From Candidatus Zixiibacteriota bacterium (lineage in GTDB: Bacteria; Zixibacteria; MSB-5A5; GN15; JAAZOE01), in contig JAQVRW010000135.1 in NCBI GenBank assembly GCA_028700875.1, positions 1 to 7,972 on the forward strand: a DNA stretch of 7,972 nt. Direction: 5' to 3'. Made by a program: the position numbers and the translations under genes. This document shows, piece after piece, positions 7,082 to 7,972 of this stretch. A model generated the notes under the pieces. It was not told the DNA's origin. It did not search any database and was given only the letters and a program-made list of their open reading frames with translations. Numbering within the stretch: position 1 is the stretch's first letter; each line of letters begins with the position of its first letter.

Positions 7082-7101
7082 CCCCACCGCAAGCGGTGGG
7101 G
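7082..7101. repeat. REP-like palindrome 2 (perfect 9-bp stem)
   Basis: CCCCACCGC and GCGGTGGGG pair exactly around AA, followed by CACC as in palindrome 1. The two share core and flank but differ in the middle of the stem, where both arms have changed together, which suggests that pairing has been maintained. An AT-rich stretch (about 7056-7080) separates them. This one lies 62 bp past the stop codon of the DNA glycosylase gene, in the direction of transcription. Confidence 0.7.
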
Positions 7102-7162
7102 CACCCCGGCAAACCAAATCCGACCTCTGACAGCGAGGCGATACGAACATCGGCAGGCAGAC

Positions 7163-7753
7163 TCATCGGGAGACATGGGGGGAATCGCGGTCGAAGAAGC
7201 GCCATTGTTTGTCTCCCCCGTGGCGGACTCCGATCCGCGCGGAGACGCCGATGCGGGGAGCGTCGTTTTTACGGTCGATGATATATAATTGAGGGCCGGT
7301 CAGATCGAGGCCGTTTTCCTTGCGGGTAAGGTCGAACGCCCGGCACAACTTGCCGGGGCCGTTGGTATGGTATGCGGACTTGCCGGGGGAATTGGCGGCT
7401 ATGATGTCCTGACCAGCAACCGGTTCGGCCGCCCGGATAAGCACCGCCGCCGGGAATCCTTTCCGCTCGGTGACGACGTTCAGACAGTAATACATGCCAT
7501 AGATGAAGTAAATATAGCAATGCCCCCCGACGGCATACATGATGTCGTTGCGAGCGGTGCGCCCGACGGCGGCGTGGCAGGCGGGGTCCTCCTCGCCGAT
7601 ATACGCCTCCGTCTCGACGATATCGGCCGCCAGAATCCCGCCGGGATGGTGAAACACGAGGGTTTTGCGGAGCAGATCGGGCGCGACCTCCAACGTCGGC
7701 CGCAGATAGAAACCGCGCGTTAATTTACGACCCGGTAGAATCATTTCGGTCAT
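7163..7753 (-). CDS. mpg: 3-methyladenine DNA glycosylase, AAG/MPG family
   Basis: This 196-residue enzyme excises alkylated purines (3-methyladenine, 7-methylguanine, often hypoxanthine) to begin base-excision repair. Length is normal for bacterial members. The key residues of human AAG have counterparts here: VETEAYIG (46-53) gives the water-activating Glu49 and Tyr51, His60 matches the flipped-base pocket His, and YIYFIYGMYYCLN (80-92) carries the intercalating-loop Tyr82, with Tyr85 and Asn92. VLIRAAEPV (104-112) and NGPGKLCRAF (131-140) are further family blocks. The ATG at 7753 overlaps the stop of the PHP gene as ATGA; an in-frame ATG at 7744 is a possible alternative. No strong ribosome binding site is visible, which fits translational coupling. 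There is no sign of damage to the gene. The link with a PHP enzyme has no obvious functional reason. Confidence 0.95.
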   Translation of the reverse strand: MTEMILPGRKLTRGFYLRPTLEVAPDLLRKTLVFHHPGGILAADIVETEAYIGEEDPACHAAVGRTARNDIMYAVGGHCYIYFIYGMYYCLNVVTERKGFPAAVLIRAAEPVAGQDIIAANSPGKSAYHTNGPGKLCRAFDLTRKENGLDLTGPQLYIIDRKNDAPRIGVSARIGVRHGGDKQWRFFDRDSPHVSR

Positions 7754-7972
7754 TCGTCGACGTACGGGAACAACTCATAGGCCACGGTCGCGGCCGTCTC
7801 GAAATCGAGCGCCATCTGGTCGGGATTGTGGGCGTCCGATCCCAGGGCGATCAACTGCACTCCGGCGGCGCGGGCCAGGTTGACTATTTCCATTGCGGGG
7901 TAGTATTCGGGATGGCCATGCCGGATGGCGGAGGTGTTCAATTCGAAGCCGACGCCGTTGGCCTTCATGGTC
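7750..7972 (-). CDS. PHP-domain phosphoesterase, C-terminal part (histidinol-phosphatase-like; cut by right window edge)
   Basis: The frame is open to the right edge of the window, so only the last 73 or so residues are visible. The methionine at 7968 is probably internal. FELNTSAIR resembles the (I/F)EINTSG strand of PHP-family histidinol-phosphatases. ALGSDAHNP carries the Asp and His that bind metal in this superfamily. The order (EINTS strand, then a YP-containing helix, then GSDAH) matches the C-terminal third of HisK/HisJ-type enzymes, which remove phosphate from histidinol phosphate in histidine synthesis. Other PHP phosphoesterases end similarly, so the substrate is not settled. No other histidine gene is in view. 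The TGA overlaps the ATG of the DNA glycosylase gene as ATGA. Confidence 0.85.
   Translation of the reverse strand, partial: TMKANGVGFELNTSAIRHGHPEYYPAMEIVNLARAAGVQLIALGSDAHNPDQMALDFETAATVAYELFPYVDE

Noticed and set aside
7023..7101. The two hairpins as intrinsic terminators
   Set aside because: The stems are strong, but neither is followed by a T-run on either strand. A Rho-type or RNA-stabilising role remains possible.

Overview
The window is about 8 kb of GC-rich DNA, dense with genes, and every gene I can support lies on the minus strand. Transcription therefore runs from the right edge to the left. The content points to a diderm (Gram-negative-type) bacterium: an MsbA-like lipid flippase, a heptosyltransferase-family (GT9) enzyme, a WaaE-like GT2 enzyme, GT4 enzymes and a lipoprotein. 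The sequence does not fix the phylum. The protein style and the short 'CCCAC...GTGGG' palindromes would fit an uncultured FCB-type lineage such as Zixibacteria, but that is an impression and not a result.

In transcription order, the right end (7972 to 7163) holds two genes joined by an ATGA overlap. The first is the C-terminal end of a PHP-family phosphoesterase, resembling histidinol-phosphatase and cut by the window edge. The second is a complete AAG/MPG-type 3-methyladenine DNA glycosylase. After them comes a 278-bp intergenic stretch (6885-7162). It carries two perfect short hairpins of REP type, an AT-rich spacer, a possible promoter and a good ribosome binding site.

From 6884 to the left edge there is what looks like one envelope operon of seven genes: a short site-2-protease-type M50 membrane metalloprotease, a lipoprotein that may have a LolB/LolA-like fold, an MsbA-like ABC exporter, a GT4 glycosyltransferase, a GT9 glycosyltransferase, a WaaE-like GT2 glycosyltransferase, and a second GT4 enzyme cut by the left edge. 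Junctions are very tight: a 2-bp gap, a 20-bp overlap, two ATGA overlaps and a 4-bp gap. The only real spacer is 52 bp, ahead of the ABC exporter.

The likely joint role is building an LPS core or related glycolipid at the inner face of the inner membrane (four glycosyltransferases), flipping it with the MsbA-like exporter, and supporting the outer membrane with the lipoprotein. The role of the M50 protease here is unknown. I found no CRISPR array, transposase, phage gene, tRNA or rRNA. Nothing is clearly a new system. The least explained parts are the lipoprotein, its linkage to the protease and flippase, and the palindromic repeat pair.
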